In this document: in pieces, positions 13,454 to 13,552 of the stretch | Position numbering within the stretch: the stretch's first letter is position 1 | Layout: each line of letters begins with the position of its first letter | Assembly (NCBI GenBank): GCA_004560375.1 | Contig: SFVC01000043.1 | Coordinates: 1 to 13,552 of the forward strand | Direction of reading: 5' to 3' | Length of the DNA stretch: 13,552 nt | Origin: a bacterium | GTDB taxonomy: Bacteria > Bacillota > Clostridia > Oscillospirales > Oscillospiraceae | Position numbers and translations under genes: made by a program | The notes under the pieces: generated by a model | Databases searched by the model: none | The model's input: the letters and a program-made list of their open reading frames with translations, nothing else | Told to the model about the DNA's origin: nothing

Positions 13454-13552
13454 GGCAGGGGTGCTCCCTGCCGGGGGCGTTCCTTTCTGCTCGTGCAGAA
13501 AGGAACCGAAAGACACGCTTAGGGGGAGGCCCGCCGGTTCGGCTCCGGGCCG
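13454..13552 (-). repeat. Terminal hairpin-rich repeat, right copy
   Basis: The exact reverse complement of 1-99, carrying the same three hairpins; the 12-bp stem falls at 13479-13490/13495-13506. The match stops at 13453. The outer end coincides with the window end, as for the left copy. Confidence 0.85.

Noticed and set aside
1..13552. A composite transposon or linear element with terminal inverted repeats
   Set aside because: No transposase, integrase or telomere protein is present. The cargo is core chromosomal genes, and the repeat coinciding with both window ends points to an assembly boundary.

Overview
This 13.5 kb window is high-GC bacterial DNA with tightly packed genes. It looks like a chromosome segment from a Clostridia gut commensal, most plausibly an Oscillospiraceae (Flavonifractor/Oscillibacter-like) genome. 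Three things point there: the Firmicutes-type origin-proximal set parA-parB-serS-rsmG with consensus-like parS sites, the mgsA homologue next to minD, and the dispersed GC-rich hairpin repeats. The family assignment is inference from gene content and sequence style, not from a search.

Layout. Almost everything is on the minus strand and reads from right to left. (1) parA-parB (13277 to 11583) has a clear promoter and a parS site in its leader. Two unrecognised single-pass membrane coiled-coil proteins follow (11586-10807 and 10775-9732); the first overlaps parB by 4 nt and carries a second parS inside its coding sequence. (2) The run continues with serS, a small acidic heptad-repeat protein, mscL, a small membrane protein and rsmG (9709 to 6389). 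(3) After an AT-rich promoter come a divergent minD (no minC or minE beside it) and a methylglyoxal-synthase-fold protein whose key catalytic positions are substituted (6237 to 5003). (4) After a large palindromic repeat and a second promoter come hisS, a bacteriohemerythrin and aspS (4851 to 1170).

The left end differs. rnhA is on the plus strand directly behind the terminal repeat. An AT-rich divergent region at 832-928 separates a 51-aa ribbon-helix-helix regulator (minus) from a 49-aa unknown protein (plus). It has a near-consensus promoter overlapped by repeated operator-like half-sites. Two hairpin terminators sit where genes converge.

The first and last 99 bases are perfect inverted copies of each other and rich in hairpins. 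The window stops exactly at both copies, which fits an assembly broken at a dispersed repeat better than a mobile element with terminal inverted repeats.

Functionally the window is mainly housekeeping: chromosome segregation, three class II aminoacyl-tRNA synthetases, 16S rRNA methylation, division-site placement, osmotic safety valve and RNA-DNA hybrid removal. I see no defence system, CRISPR array or obvious new multi-gene system. The best leads are the two membrane coiled-coil proteins coupled to ParAB, the degenerate MgsA-fold protein and the small regulator pair.
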